Shown here: one piece after another, positions 26,170 through 40,540 of the stretch
Layout of the letters: each line of letters opens with the position of its first letter
Position numbering within the stretch: the first letter of the stretch is position 1
Assembly: GCF_905404315.1 (NCBI RefSeq)
Contig: NC_066311.1
Span: 62,001-126,000, forward strand
Origin: Leptidea sinapis
Lineage: Eukaryota > Arthropoda > Insecta > Lepidoptera > Pieridae
Length of the DNA: 64,000 bases
Direction: 5' to 3'
The notes under the pieces: generated by a model
The model's database searches: none
What the model saw: the letters and a program-made list of their open reading frames with translations, nothing else
Told to the model about the DNA's origin: nothing
Position numbers and translations under genes: made by a program

Positions 26170-29100
26170 GAGAACCTCGGACACGATATTCATATTGCTG
26201 AAAACATAATTGTGTGTGGCAGCCATTTTGGATTTCAAAAATGATCACAGAATTGTTCTCTGCTCCCTCGTTCTCGAGGGTGCAGAGAACTCTATCCTCG
26301 GACACGATATCCATATTGCTGAAATCATAATTTTGTGCGGCGGCAATCTTGGATTTCATATATGATCACAAAATTGTTCTTCGCACCCTCGAAAACCTCG
26401 GATACGATAGGCATATTTTTGTGATCATAATATTGCACGGCGGCCATCTCGGATTTAAAAATGATCCCAAAATTGTTTTCTGCACCCTCGAGAACCTCGG
26501 ACACGATATCCATATTGCTGAAAATATATTTGTTTGCGGCAGCCCTCTTGGATTTCAAAAATGATCACAGAATTGTTCACTGCACCCTCGAGAACCTCGG
26601 ACACGATATCCATATTGCTAAAATCATAATTTTGTGCGGCGGCCATCTTGGATTTGAAAAATGATCGCCAAATTTTTCTCTGAACCCTCGAGAATCTTGG
26701 GTACGATATCCATATTGCTGAAATCATAATTTTTGTGCGGCGGCCATCTGAGATTTCAAAAATGATCAGAAAATCGTTCTCTGCACCCACGAGAACCTCG
26801 GACACGATATACATATTGCTGAAAACATAATTTTGTGCGGCGGCTACCTTGGATTTGAAAAATGATCACCAAATAGTTCTCTGCACCCTCTAGAACCTCG
26901 GGTACGATATTCATATTGCTGAAATCATAATTTTATCCGGCGGCCATCTTGGATTTGAAAAATGATCACCAAATCGTTCTCTTCACCCTCGAGAACCTCG
27001 GGTACGATATCCATATTGCTGAAATAATAACTTTGTTCGGCGTTCATCTTGGATTTAAAAATGATCCCAAAATTGTTCTCTGCACCCTCGAAAACCTCGG
27101 ATACGATACCCATAATGTTGTTATCATAATTTTGTGCGGTGGCCATCTTCGTTTTCAAAAATGGTACCAAAACCGTTCTCTACACCCTCGAGAACCTCGG
27201 ACACGATATTCATATTGCTGAAAACATAATTGTGTGTGGCAGCCATCTTGGATTTCAAAAATGATCACAGAATTATTCTCTGCTCCCTTGTTCTCGAGGG
27301 TGCAGAGAATTCTATCCTCGGACACGATATCCATATTGCTGAAAACATAATTTTGTGCGGCGGCCATCTTGGATTTGAAAAATGATCACCAAATCGTACT
27401 CTGCACCCTCTAGAACCTCGGGTACGATATTCATATTGCTGAAATCATAATTTTAAGCGTCGGCCATCTTGGATTTGAAAAATGATCACCAAATCGTTCT
27501 CTTCACCCTCGAGAACCTCGGGTACGATATCCATATTGCTGAAATAATAACTTTGTGCGGCGTTCATCTTGGATTTCAAACATGATCACAAAATCGTTCT
27601 CTGCACCCTCGAGAACCTCGAATACGATACCCATAATGTTGTCATCATAATTTTGCGCGGCGGCCATCATGGATTTCAAAAATGATCCCAAACTCATTCT
27701 CTGCACCCTCGAGAATCTCGGACAGGATATCCATATTGTTGTCATCATAATTTTGTGCGGCCGCCATCTTCGTTTTTAAAAATGATACCAAAAGCGTTCT
27801 CTATACCATTGAGAACCTCGGACACGATATTCATATTGCTGAAAACATAATTGTGTGTGGCAGCCATTTTGGATTTCAAAAATGATCACAGAATTGTTCT
27901 CTGCTCCCTCGTTCTCGAGGGTGCAGAGAACTCTATCCTCGGACACGATATCCATATTGCTGAAATCATAATTTTGTGCGGCGGCAATCTTGGATTTCAT
28001 ATATGATCACAAAATTGTTCTTCGCACCCTCGAAAACCTCGGATACGATAGCCTTATTTTTGTGATCATAATATTGCACGGCGGCCATCTCGGATTTAAA
28101 AATGATCCCAAAATTGTTTTCTGCACCCTCGAGAACCTCGGACACGATATCCATATTGCTGAAAATATATTTGTTTGCGGCAGCCCTCTTGGATTTCAAA
28201 AATGATCACAGAATTATTCACTGCACCCTCGAGAACCTCGGACACGATATCCATATTGCTTAAATCATAATTTTGTGCAGCGGCCATCTTGGATTTGAAA
28301 AATGATCGCCAAATCGTTCTCTGAACCCTCGAGAATCTCGGGTACGATATCCATATTGCTGAAATAATAACTTTGTGCGGCGTTCATCTTGGATTTAAAA
28401 ATGATCCCAAAATTGTTCTCTGCACCCTCGAAAACCTCGGATACGATACCCATAATGTTGTTATCATAATTTTGTGCGGTGGCCATCTTCGTTTTCAAAA
28501 ATGTTACCAAAACCGTTCTCTACACCCTCGAGAACCTCGGACACGATATTCATATTGCTGAAAACATAATTGTGTGTGGCAGCCATCTTGGATTTCAAAA
28601 ATGATCACAGAATTGTTCTCTGCTCCCTCGTTCTCGAGGGTGCAGAGAACTCTATCCTCGGACACGATATCCATATTGCTGAAAACATAATTTTGTGCGG
28701 CGGCCATCTTTTATTTGAAAAATGATCACCAAATAGTTCTCTGCACCCTCTAGAACCTCGGGTACGATATTCATATTGCTGAAATCATAATTTTATGCGG
28801 CGGCCATCTTGGATTTGAAAAATGATCACCAAATCGTTCTCTTCACCCTCGAGAACCTCGGGTACGATATCCATATTGCTGAAATAATAACTTTGTGCGG
28901 CGTTCATCTTGGATTTAAAAATGATCCCAAAATTGTTCTCTGCACCCTCGAAAACCTCGGATACGATACCCATAATGTTGTTATCATAATTTTGTGCGGT
29001 GGCCATCTTCGTTTTCAAAAATGGTACCAAAACCGTTCTCTACACCCTCGAGAACCTCGGACACGATATTCATATTGCTGAAAACATAATTGTGTGTGGC

Positions 29101-30670
29101 AGCCATCTTGGATTTCAAAAATGATCACAGAATTGTTCTCTGCTCCCTCGTTCTCGAGGGTGCAGAGAACTCTATCCTCGGACACGATATCCATATTGCT
29201 GAAAACATAATTTTGTGCGGCGGCCATCTTGGATTTGAAAAATGATCACCAAATCGTTCTCTGCACCCTCTAGAACCGCGGGTACGATATCCATATTGCT
29301 GAAATCATAATTTTATGCGGCGGCCATCTTGGATTTGAAAAATGATCACCAAATCGTTCTCTTCACCCTCGAGAACCTCGGGTACGATATCCATATTGCT
29401 GAAATAATAACTTTGTGCGGCGTTCATCTTGGATTTCAAACATGATCACAAAATCGTTCTCTGCACCCTCGAGAACCTCGAATACGATACCCATAATGTT
29501 GTAATCATAATTTTGTGCGGCGACAATCTTGGATTTCACATATGATCCCAAAATTGTTTTCTGCACCCTCGAGAACCTCGGACACGATATCAATATTGCT
29601 GAAAATATAATTGTTTGCGGCAGCCCTCTTGGATTTCAAAAATGATCACAGAATTGTTCAATGCACCCTCGAGAACCTCGGACACGATATCCATATTGCT
29701 AATATCATAATTTTGTGCGGCGGCCATCTTGTATTTGAAAAATGATCGCCAAATCGTTCTCTGCACCCTCGAGAACCTCGGGTACGATATCCATATTGCT
29801 GAAAATATATTTGTTTGCGGCAGCCCTCTTGGATTTCAAAAATGATCACAGAATTGTTCACTGCACCCTCGAGAACCTCGGACACGATATCCAAATTGCT
29901 AAAATCATAATTTTGTGCGGCGGCCATCTTGGATTTGAAAAATGATCGCCAAATTGTTCTCTGAACCCTCGAGAATCTCGGGTACGATATCCATATTGAT
30001 GAAATCATAAATTTTGTGCGGCGGCCATCTGAGATTTCAAAAATGATTACCAAATCGTTCTCTGCACCTACAAGAACCTCGGACACGATATCCATATTGC
30101 TGAAAACATAATTGTGTGCGGCAGCCTTTTTGGATTTCTAAAATGATAACAGAATTGATCTCTGCACCCTCGAGAACCTCGGACACGATATCAATATTGC
30201 TAAAATCATTATTTTGCACGGCGGCCGTCTTGGATTTAAAAATGATCCCAAAATTGTTCTCTGCACCCTCGAAAACCTCGGATACGATACCCATAATGTT
30301 GTAATAATAATTTTGTGCGGCGACAATCTTGGATTTCACATATGATCCCAAAATTGTTTTCTGCACCCTCGAGAACCTCGGACACGATATCAATATTGCT
30401 GAAAATATAATTGTTTGCGGCAGCCCTCTTGGATTTCAAAAATGATCACAGAATTGTTCAATGCACCCTCGAGAACCTCGGACACGATATCCATATTGCT
30501 AATATCATAATTTTGTGCGGCGGCCATCTTGTATTTGAAAAATGATCGCCAAATCGTTCTCTGAACCCTCGAGAATCTCGGGTACGATATCCATATTGCT
30601 GTAATCATAATTTTGTGCTGCGGCCATCTGAAATTTCAAAAATGATCAGAAAATCGTTCTCTGCACCCAC
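26170..30670. repeat. 4501-bp tandem unit, copy 1
   Basis: Forty-four or so monomers with five H1 hairpins at 26,256, 27,276, 27,897, 28,616 and 29,136. The length fits 44 x 100 plus 5 x 21 minus 4. It is repeated directly by the next 4501 bp. Differences noticed include AATTTTTCTC near 26,675, GCCTTATTT near 28,053 and GGCCGTCTT near 30,226, each matching the common form in the other copy. Confidence 0.93.
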
Positions 30671-33600
30671 GAGAACCTCGGACACGATATTCATATTGCT
30701 GAAAACATAATTGTGTGTGGCAGCCATTTTGGATTTCAAAAATGATCACAGAATTGTTCTCTGCTCCCTCGTTCTCGAGGGTGCAGAGAACTCTATCCTC
30801 GGACACGATATCCATATTGCTGAAATCATAATTTTGTGCGGCGGCAATCTTGGATTTCATATATGATCACAAAATTGTTCTTCGCACCCTCGAAAACCTC
30901 GGATACGATAGGCATATTTTTGTGATCATAATATTGCACGGCGGCCATCTCGGATTTAAAAATGATCCCAAAATTGTTTTCTGCACCCTCGAGAACCTCG
31001 GACACGATATCCATATTGCTGAAAATATATTTGTTTGCGGCAGCCCTCTTGGATTTCAAAAATGATCACAGAATTGTTCACTGCACCCTCGAGAACCTCG
31101 GACACGATATCCATATTGCTAAAATCATAATTTTGTGCGGCGGCCATCTTGGATTTGAAAAATGATCGCCAAATTGTTCTCTGAACCCTCGAGAATCTTG
31201 GGTACGATATCCATATTGCTGAAATCATAATTTTTGTGCGGCGGCCATCTGAGATTTCAAAAATGATCAGAAAATCGTTCTCTGCACCCACGAGAACCTC
31301 GGACACGATATACATATTGCTGAAAACATAATTTTGTGCGGCGGCTACCTTGGATTTGAAAAATGATCACCAAATAGTTCTCTGCACCCTCTAGAACCTC
31401 GGGTACGATATTCATATTGCTGAAATCATAATTTTATCCGGCGGCCATCTTGGATTTGAAAAATGATCACCAAATCGTTCTCTTCACCCTCGAGAACCTC
31501 GGGTACGATATCCATATTGCTGAAATAATAACTTTGTTCGGCGTTCATCTTGGATTTAAAAATGATCCCAAAATTGTTCTCTGCACCCTCGAAAACCTCG
31601 GATACGATACCCATAATGTTGTTATCATAATTTTGTGCGGTGGCCATCTTCGTTTTCAAAAATGGTACCAAAACCGTTCTCTACACCCTCGAGAACCTCG
31701 GACACGATATTCATATTGCTGAAAACATAATTGTGTGTGGCAGCCATCTTGGATTTCAAAAATGATCACAGAATTATTCTCTGCTCCCTTGTTCTCGAGG
31801 GTGCAGAGAATTCTATCCTCGGACACGATATCCATATTGCTGAAAACATAATTTTGTGCGGCGGCCATCTTGGATTTGAAAAATGATCACCAAATCGTAC
31901 TCTGCACCCTCTAGAAACTCGGGTACGATATTCATATTGCTGAAATCATAATTTTAAGCGTCGGCCATCTTGGATTTGAAAAATGATCACCAAATCGTTC
32001 TCTTCACCCTCGAGAACCTCGGGTACGATATCCATATTGCTGAAATAATAACTTTGTGCGGCGTTCATCTTGGATTTCAAACATGATCACAAAATCGTTC
32101 TCTGCACCCTCGAGAACCTCGAATACGATACCCATAATGTTGTCATCATAATTTTGCGCGGCGGCCATCATGGATTTCAAAAATGATCCCAAACTCATTC
32201 TCTGCACCCTCGAGAATCTCGGACAGGATATCCATATTGTTGTCATCATAATTTTGTGCGGCCGCCATCTTCGTTTTTAAAAATGATACCAAAAGCGTTC
32301 TCTATACCATTGAGAACCTCGGACACGATATTCATATTGCTGAAAACATAATTGTGTGTGGCAGCCATTTTGGATTTCAAAAATGATCACAGAATTGTTC
32401 TCTGCTCCCTCGTTCTCGAGGGTGCAGAGAACTCTATCCTCGGACACGATATCCATATTGCTGAAATCATAATTTTGTGCGGCGGCAATCTTGGATTTCA
32501 TATATGATCACAAAATTGTTCTTCGCACCCTCGAAAACCTCGGATACGATAGCCATATTTTTGTGATCATAATATTGCACGGCGGCCATCTCGGATTTAA
32601 AAATGATCCCAAAATTGTTTTCTGCACCCTCGAGAACCTCGGACACGATATCCATATTGCTGAAAATATATTTGTTTGCGGCAGCCCTCTTGGATTTCAA
32701 AAATGATCACAGAATTATTCACTGCACCCTCGAGAACCTCGGACACGATATCCATATTGCTTAAATCATAATTTTGTGCAGCGGCCATCTTGGATTTGAA
32801 AAATGATCGCCAAATCGTTCTCTGAACCCTCGAGAATCTCGGGTACGATATCCATATTGCTGAAATAATAACTTTGTGCGGCGTTCATCTTGGATTTAAA
32901 AATGATCCCAAAATCGTTCTCTGCACCCTCGAAAACCTCGGATACGATACCCATAATGTTGTTATCATAATTTTGTGCGGTGGCCATCTTCGTTTTCAAA
33001 AATGTTACCAAAACCGTTCTCTACACCCTCGAGAACCTCGGACACGATATTCATATTGCTGAAAACATAATTGTGTGTGGCAGCCATCTTGGATTTCAAA
33101 AATGATCACAGAATTGTTCTCTGCTCCCTCGTTCTCGAGGGTGCAGAGAACTCTATCCTCGGACACGATATCCATATTGCTGAAAACATAATTTTGTGCG
33201 GCGGCCATCTTTTATTTGAAAAATGATCACCAAATAGTTCTCTGCACCCTCTAGAACCTCGGGTACGATATTCATATTGCTGAAATCATAATTTTATGCG
33301 GCGGCCATCTTGGATTTGAAAAATGATCACCAAATCGTTCTCTTCACCCTCGAGAACCTCGGGTACGATATCCATATTGCTGAAATAATAACTTTGTGCG
33401 GCGTTCATCTTGGATTTAAAAATGATCCCAAAATTGTTCTCTGCACCCTCGAAAACCTCGGATACGATACCCATAATGTTGTTATCATAATTTTGTGCGG
33501 TGGCCATCTTCGTTTTCAAAAATGGTACCAAAACCGTTCTCTACACCCTCGAGAACCTCGGACACGATATTCATATTGCTGAAAACATAATTGTGTGTGG

Positions 33601-35171
33601 CAGCCATCTTGGATTTCAAAAATGATCACAGAATTGTTCTCTGCTCCCTCGTTCTCGAGGGTGCAGAGAACTCTATCCTCGGACACGATATCCATATTGC
33701 TGAAAACATAATTTTGTGCGGCGGCCATCTTGGATTTGAAAAATGATCACCAAATCGTTCTCTGCACCCTCTAGAACCGCGGGTACGATATTCATATTGC
33801 TGAAATCATAATTTTATGCGGCGGCCATCTTGGATTTGAAAAATGATCACCAAATCGTTCTCTTCACCCTCGAGAACCTCGGGTACGATATCCATATTGC
33901 TGAAATAATAACTTTGTGCGGCGTTCATCTTGGATTTCAAACATGATCACAAAATCGTTCTCTGCACCCTCGAGAACCTCGAATACGATACCCATAATGT
34001 TGTAATCATAATTTTGTGCGGCGACAATCTTGGATTTCACATATGATCCCAAAATTGTTTTCTGCACCCTCGAGAACCTCGGACACGATATCAATATTGC
34101 TGAAAATATAATTGTTTGCGGCAGCCCTCTTGGATTTCAAAAATGATCACAGAATTGTTCAATGCACCCTCGAGAACCTCGGACACGATATCCATATTGC
34201 TAATATCATAATTTTGTGCGGCGGCCATCTTGTATTTGAAAAATGATCGCCAAATCGTTCTCTGCACCCTCGAGAACCTCGGGTACGATATCCATATTGC
34301 TGAAAATATATTTGTTTGCGGCAGCCCTCTTGGATTTCAAAAATGATCACAGAATTGTTCACTGCACCCTCGAGAACCTCGGACACGATATCCAAATTGC
34401 TAAAATCATAATTTTGTGCGGCGGCCATCTTGGATTTGAAAAATGATCGCCAAATTGTTCTCTGAACCCTCGAGAATCTCGGGTACGATATCCATATTGA
34501 TGAAATCATAAATTTTGTGCGGCGGCCATCTGAGATTTCAAAAATGATTACCAAATCGTTCTCTGCACCTACAAGAACCTCGGACACGATATCCATATTG
34601 CTGAAAACATAATTGTGTGCGGCAGCCTTTTTGGATTTCTAAAATGATAACAGAATTGATCTCTGCACCCTCGAGAATCTCGGACACGATATCAATATTG
34701 CTAAAATCATTATTTTGCACGGCGGCCATCTTGGATTTAAAAATGATCCCAAAATTGTTCTCTGCACCCTCGAAAACCTCGGATACGATACCCATAATGT
34801 TGTAATAATAATTTTGTGCGGCGACAATCTTGGATTTCACATATGATCCCAAAATTGTTTTCTGCACCCTCGAGAACCTCGGACACGATATCAATATTGC
34901 TGAAAATATAATTGTTTGCGGCAGCCCTCTTGGATTTCAAAAATGATCACAGAATTGTTCAATGCACCCTCGAGAACCTCGGACACGATATCCATATTGC
35001 TAATATCATAATTTTGTGCGGCGGCCATCTTGTATTTGAAAAATGATCGCCAAATCGTTCTCTGAACCCTCCAGAATCTCGGGTACGATATCCATATTGC
35101 TGTAATCATAATTTTGTGCTGCGGCCATCTGAAATTTCAAAAATGATCAGAAAATCGTTCTCTGCACCCAC
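30671..35171. repeat. 4501-bp tandem unit, copy 2
   Basis: Direct repeat of the preceding unit, with hairpins at 30,757, 31,777, 32,398, 33,117 and 33,637. Fewer than about ten substitutions were noticed, so the pair is recent. Private changes include CCTCCAGAATC near 35,070, which removes a CTCGAG palindrome, and AAATCGTTC near 32,913. Confidence 0.93.
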
Positions 35172-36420
35172 GAGAACCTCGGACACGATATACATATTTC
35201 TGAAAACATATTTGTGGGCGGCAGCCTTTTTGGATTTCAAAAATGATAACAGAATTGATCTCTCCACCCTCGAGAACCTCGGCCACGATATCCATATTGC
35301 TGAAATCATAATTTTGCACGGCGGCCATCTTGGATTTAAAAATGATCCCAAAATTGTTCGCTGCACCCTCGAAAACCTCGGATACGATACCCATAATGTT
35401 GTTATCATAATTTTGTGCGGTGGCCATCTTCGTTTTCAAAAATGGTACCAAAACCGTTCTCTACACCCTCGAGAACCTTGGACACGATATTCATATTGCT
35501 GAAAACATAATTGTGTGTGGCAGCCATCTCGGATTTCAAAAATTATCACAGAATTGTTCTCTGCTCCTTCCTTATCGAGGGTGCAGCGAACTCTATCCTC
35601 GGACACGATATCCATATTGCTGAAATCATAATTTTGTGCGGCAGCCATCTTGGATTTGAAAAATGATCACCAAATCGTTCTCTGCACCCTCGAGAACCTC
35701 GAATACGATATCCATATTGCTGAAATCATAATTTTGTGCAATGGCCATCTTGGATTTGAAAAATGATCACCAAATCGTTCTCTTTACCCTCGAGAACCTC
35801 GGGTACGATATCCATATTGCTGAAATCATAATTTTATGCGGTGGCCATCTTGGATGTCAAATATGATCACAAAATCGTTCTCTGCACCCTCGAGAACCTC
35901 GGGTACGATATCCATATTGCTGAAATCATAATTTTGCACGGCGGCCATCTTGGATTTAAAAATGATCCCAAAATTGTTCTCTGCACCTTCGAAAACCTCG
36001 GATACGATACCCATAATGATGTTATCATAATTTTGTGCGGTGGCCATCTTCGTTTTCAAAAATGGTACCAAAATCGTTCTCTACACCCTTGAGAACCTCG
36101 GACACGATATTCATATTGCTGAAAACATAATTGTGTGTGGCAGCCATTTTGGATTTCAAAAATGATCACAGAATTGTTCTCTGCTCCCTCGTTCTCGAGG
36201 GTGCAGAGAACTCTATCCTCGGACACGATATCCATATTGCTGAAATCATAATTTTGTGCGGCGGCAATCTTGGATTTCATATATGATCACAAAATTGTTC
36301 TTCGCACCCTCGAAAACCTCGGATACGATAGCCATATTTTTGTGATCATAATATTGCACGGCGGCCATCTCGGATTTAAAAATGATCCCAAAATTGTTTT
36401 CTGCACCCTCGAGAACCTCG
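35172..36420. repeat. Copy of the first part of the 3159-bp unit (offset 16,539)
   Basis: Matches from about 18,633 to 19,880, with H2 at 35,557 and H1 at 36,177. It shows that the order '4501-type block then 3159-type block' occurs twice (14.2-21.7 kb and 30.7-36.4 kb), so a segment of more than 7 kb was duplicated as a whole before later changes. Confidence 0.85.
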
Positions 36421-37799
36421 GATACGATACCCATAATTTTGTAATCATAATTTTGTGCTGCGACAATCTTGGATTTCACATATGATCCCAAAATTGTTTT
36501 CTGCACCCTCGAGAACCTCGGACACGATATCAATATTGCTGAAAATATAATTGTTTGCGGCAGCCCTCTTGGATTTCAAAAATGATCACAGAATTGTTCA
36601 ATGCACCCTCGAGAACCTCGGACACGATATCCATATTGCTAATATCATAATTTTGTGCGGCGGCCATCTTGTATTTGAAAAATGATCGCCAAATCGTTCT
36701 CTGAACCCTCGAGAATCTCGGGTACGATATCCATATTGCTGTAATCATAATTTTGTGCTGCGGCCATCTGAGATTTCAAAAATGATCAGAAAATCGTTCT
36801 CTGCACCCACGAGAACCTCGGACACGATATACATATTTCTGAAAACATAATTGTGGGCGGCAGCCTTTTTGGATTTCAAAAATGATAACAGAATTGATCT
36901 CTCCACCCTCGAGAACCTCGGCCACGATATCCATATTGCTGAAATCATAATTTTGCACGGCGGCCATCTTGGATTTAAAAATGATCCCAAAATTGTTCGC
37001 TGCACCCTCGATAACCTCGGATACGATACCCATAATGTTGTTATCATAATTTTGTGCGGTGGCCATCTTCGTTTTCAAAAATGGTACCAAAACCGTTCTC
37101 TACACCCTCGAGAACCTTGGACACGATATTCATATTGCTGAAAACATAATTGTTTGTGGCAGCCATCTCGGATTTCAAAAATTATCACAGAATTGTTCTC
37201 TGCTCCTTCCTTATCGAGGGTGCAGCGAACTCTATCCTCGGACACGATATCCATATTGCTGAAATCATAATTTTGTGCGGCAGCCATCTTGGATTTGAAA
37301 AATGATCACCAAATCGTTCTCTGCACCCTCGAGAACCTCGAATACGATATCCATATTGCTGAAATCATAATTTTGTGCAATGGCCATCTTGGATTTGAAA
37401 AATGATCACCAAATCGTTCTCTTTACCCTCGAGAACCTCGGGTACGATATCCATATTGCTGAAATCATAATTTTATGCGGTGGCCATCTTGGATGTCAAA
37501 TATGATCACAAAATCGTTCTCTGCACCCTCGAGAACCTCGGGTACGATATCCATATTGCGGAAATCATAATTTTGCACGGCGGCCATCTTGGATTTAAAA
37601 ATGATCCCAAAATTGTTCTCTGCACCCTCGAAAACCTCGGATACGATACCCATAATGTTGTTATCATAATTTTGTGCGGTGGCCATCTTCGTTTTCAAAA
37701 ATGGTACCAAAACCGTTCTCTACACCCTCGAGAACCTCGGACACGATATTCATATTGCTGAAAACATAATTGTGTGTGGCAGCCATCTTGGATTTCAAA
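36421..37799. repeat. Mosaic segment joined near 36,420
   Basis: At about 36,420 the sequence leaves the 19.9-kb match and continues as the 20.4-kb region (offset about 16,039), then as 18.6-19.3 kb (offset 18,178), with H2 at 37,196. The joins keep the monomer register. Confidence 0.8.
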
Positions 37800-40117
37800 A
37801 ATGATCACCAAATCGTTCTCTGCACCCTCTAGAACCTCGGGTACGATATTCATATTGCTGAAATCATAATTTTATGCGGCGGCCATCTTGGATTTGAAAA
37901 ATGATCACCAAATCGTTCTCTTCACCCTCGAGAACCTCGGGTACGATATCCATATTGCTGAAATAATAACTTTGTGCGGCGTTCATCTTGGATTTCAAAC
38001 ATGATCACAAAATCGTTCTCTGCACCCTCGAGAACCTCGAATACGATACCCATAATGTTGTCATCATAATTTTGCGCGGCGGCCATCATGGATTTCAAAA
38101 ATGATCCCAACTCATTCTCTGCACCCTCGAGAATCTCGGACAGGATATCCATATTGTTGTCATCATAATTTTGTGCGGCCGCCATCTTCGTTTTTAAAAA
38201 TGATACCAAAATCGTTCTCTACACCATTGAGAACCTCGGACACGATATTCATATTGCTGAAAACATAATTGTGTGTGGCAGCCATTTTGGATTTCAAAAA
38301 TGATCACAGAATTGTTCTCTGCTCCCTCGTTCTCGAGGGTGCAGAGAACTCTATCCTCGGACACGATATCCATATTGCTGAAATCATAATTTTGTGCGGC
38401 GGCAATCTTGGATTTCATATATGATCACAAAATTGTTCTTCGCACCCTCGAAAACCTCGGATACGATAGCCATATTTTTGTGATCATAATATTGCACGGC
38501 GGCTATCTCGGATTTAAAAATGATCCCAAAATTGTTTTCTGCACCCTCGAGAACCTCGGACACGATATCCATATTGCTAAAATCATAATTTTGTGCGGCG
38601 GCCATCTTGGATTTGAAAAATGATCGCCAAATTGTTCTCTGAACCCTCGAGAATCTCGGGTACGATATCCATATTGCTGAAATCATAAATTTTGTGCGGC
38701 GGCCATCTGAGATTTCAAAAATGATCAGAAAATCGTTCTCTGCACCCATGAGAACCTCGGACACGATATACATATTGCTGAAAACATAATTGTGTGCGGC
38801 AGCCTTTTTGGATTTCAAAAATGATAACAAAATTGATCTCTGCACCCTCGAGAACCTCGGACACGATATCCATATTGCTTAAATCATAATTTTGTGCAGC
38901 GGCCATCTTGGATTTGAAAAATGATCGCCAAATCGTTCTCTGAACCCTCGAGAATCTTGGGTACGATATCCATATTGCTGAAATAATAACTTTGTGCGGC
39001 GTTCATCTTGGATTTAAAAATGATCCCAAAATTGTTCTCTGCACCCTCGAAAACCTCGGATACGATACCCATAATGTTGTTATCATAATTTTGTGCGGTG
39101 GCCATCTTCGTTTTCAAAAATGGTACCAAAACCGTTCTCTACACCCTCGAGAACCTCGGACACGATATTCATATTGCTGAAAACATAATTGTGTGTGGCA
39201 GCCATCTTGGATTTCAAAAATGATCACAGAATTGTTCTCTGCTCCCTCGTTCTCGAGGGTGCAGAGAACTCTATCCTCGGACACGATATCCATATTGCTG
39301 AAAACATAATTTTGTGCGGCGGCCATCTTGGATTTGAAAAATGATCACCAAATCGTTCTCTGCACCCTCTAGACCTCGGGTACGATATTCATATTGCTGA
39401 AATCATAATTTTAAGCGGCGGCCATCTTGGATTTGAAAAATGATCACCAAATCGTTCTCTTCACCCTCGAGAACCTCGGGTACGATATCCATATTGCTGA
39501 AATAATAACTTTGTGCGGCGTTCATCTTGGATTTCAAACATGATCACAAAATCGTTCTCTGCACCCTCGAGAACCTCGAATACGATACCCATAATGTTGT
39601 CATCATAATTTTGCGCGGCGGCCATCATGGATTTCAAAAATGATCCCAAACTCATTCTCTGCACCCTCGAGAATCTCGGACAGGATATCCATATTGTTGT
39701 CATCATAATTTTGTGCGGCCGCCATCTTCGTTTTTAAAAATGATACCAAAATCGTTCTCTACACCATTGAGAACCTCGGACACGATATTCATATTGCTGA
39801 AAACATAATTGTGTGTGGCAGCCATTTTGGATTTCAAAAATGATCACAGAATTGTTCTCTGCTCCCTCGTTCTCGAGGGTGCAGAGAACTCTATCCTCGG
39901 ACACGATATCCATATTGCTGAAATCATAATTTTGTGCGGCGGCAATCTTGGATTTCATATATGATCACAAAATTGTTCTTCGCACCCTCGAAAACCTCGG
40001 ATACGATAGCCATATTTTTGTGATCATAATATTGCACGGCGGCCATCTCGGATTTAAAAATGATCCCAAAATTGTTTTCTGCACCCTCGAGAACCTCGGA
40101 CACGATATCCATATTGC
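37800..40117. repeat. 1540-bp tandem unit, ~1.5 copies
   Basis: Positions 37,800-38,577 recur at 39,340-40,117. Hairpins at 38,315 and 39,855 are the paired copies; 39,235 is the extra one in the first unit. A single-base loss near 38,110 (CCCAACTC for CCCAAACTC) distinguishes the first copy. Confidence 0.83.
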
Positions 40118-40540
40118 TGAAAATATATTTGTTTGCGGCAGCCCTCTTGGATTTCAAAAATGATCACAGAATTGTTCACTGCACCCTCGAGAACCTCGGA
40201 CACGATATCCATATTGCTAAAATCATAATTTTGTGCGGCAGCCATCTTGGATTTGAAAATGATCGCCAAATTGTTCTCTGAACCCTCGAGAATCTCGGGT
40301 ACGATATCCATATTGCTGAAATCAAAAATTTTGTGCGGCGGCCATCTGAGATTTCAAAAATGATCAGAAAATCGTTCTCTGCACCCACGAGTACCTCGGA
40401 CACGATATACATATTGCTGAAAACATAATTGTGTGCGGCAGCCTTTTTGGATTTCAAAAATGATAACAGAATTGATCTCTGCACCCTCGAGAACCTCGGA
40501 CACGATATCCATATTGCTTAAATCATAATTTTGTGCAGCG

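Larger units (their letters stand above)
4178..37229. repeat. Decayed hairpin monomer family H2 (11 copies)
   Basis: Starts: 4178, 4798, 7437, 12977, 14097, 19018, 20858, 22177, 24017, 35557 and 37196. The unit reads TCCTTCCTTATCGAG in the middle and GCAGCGAA at the right end. About four or five of the 15 stem pairs are lost relative to H1 and the loop is TTAT. The left flank carries AAATTATCACAG in place of AAATGATCACAG. Shared changes show a single diverged lineage that was itself re-amplified after the stem had decayed, which argues that a perfect stem is not needed for spread. Confidence 0.88.

Noticed and set aside
38384..38845. Minus-strand open frame of 153 codons, and about 290 shorter ones on both strands
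   Set aside because: All are the same monomer translated in different phases; monomer length is not a multiple of three, and the two strands show equally open frames.
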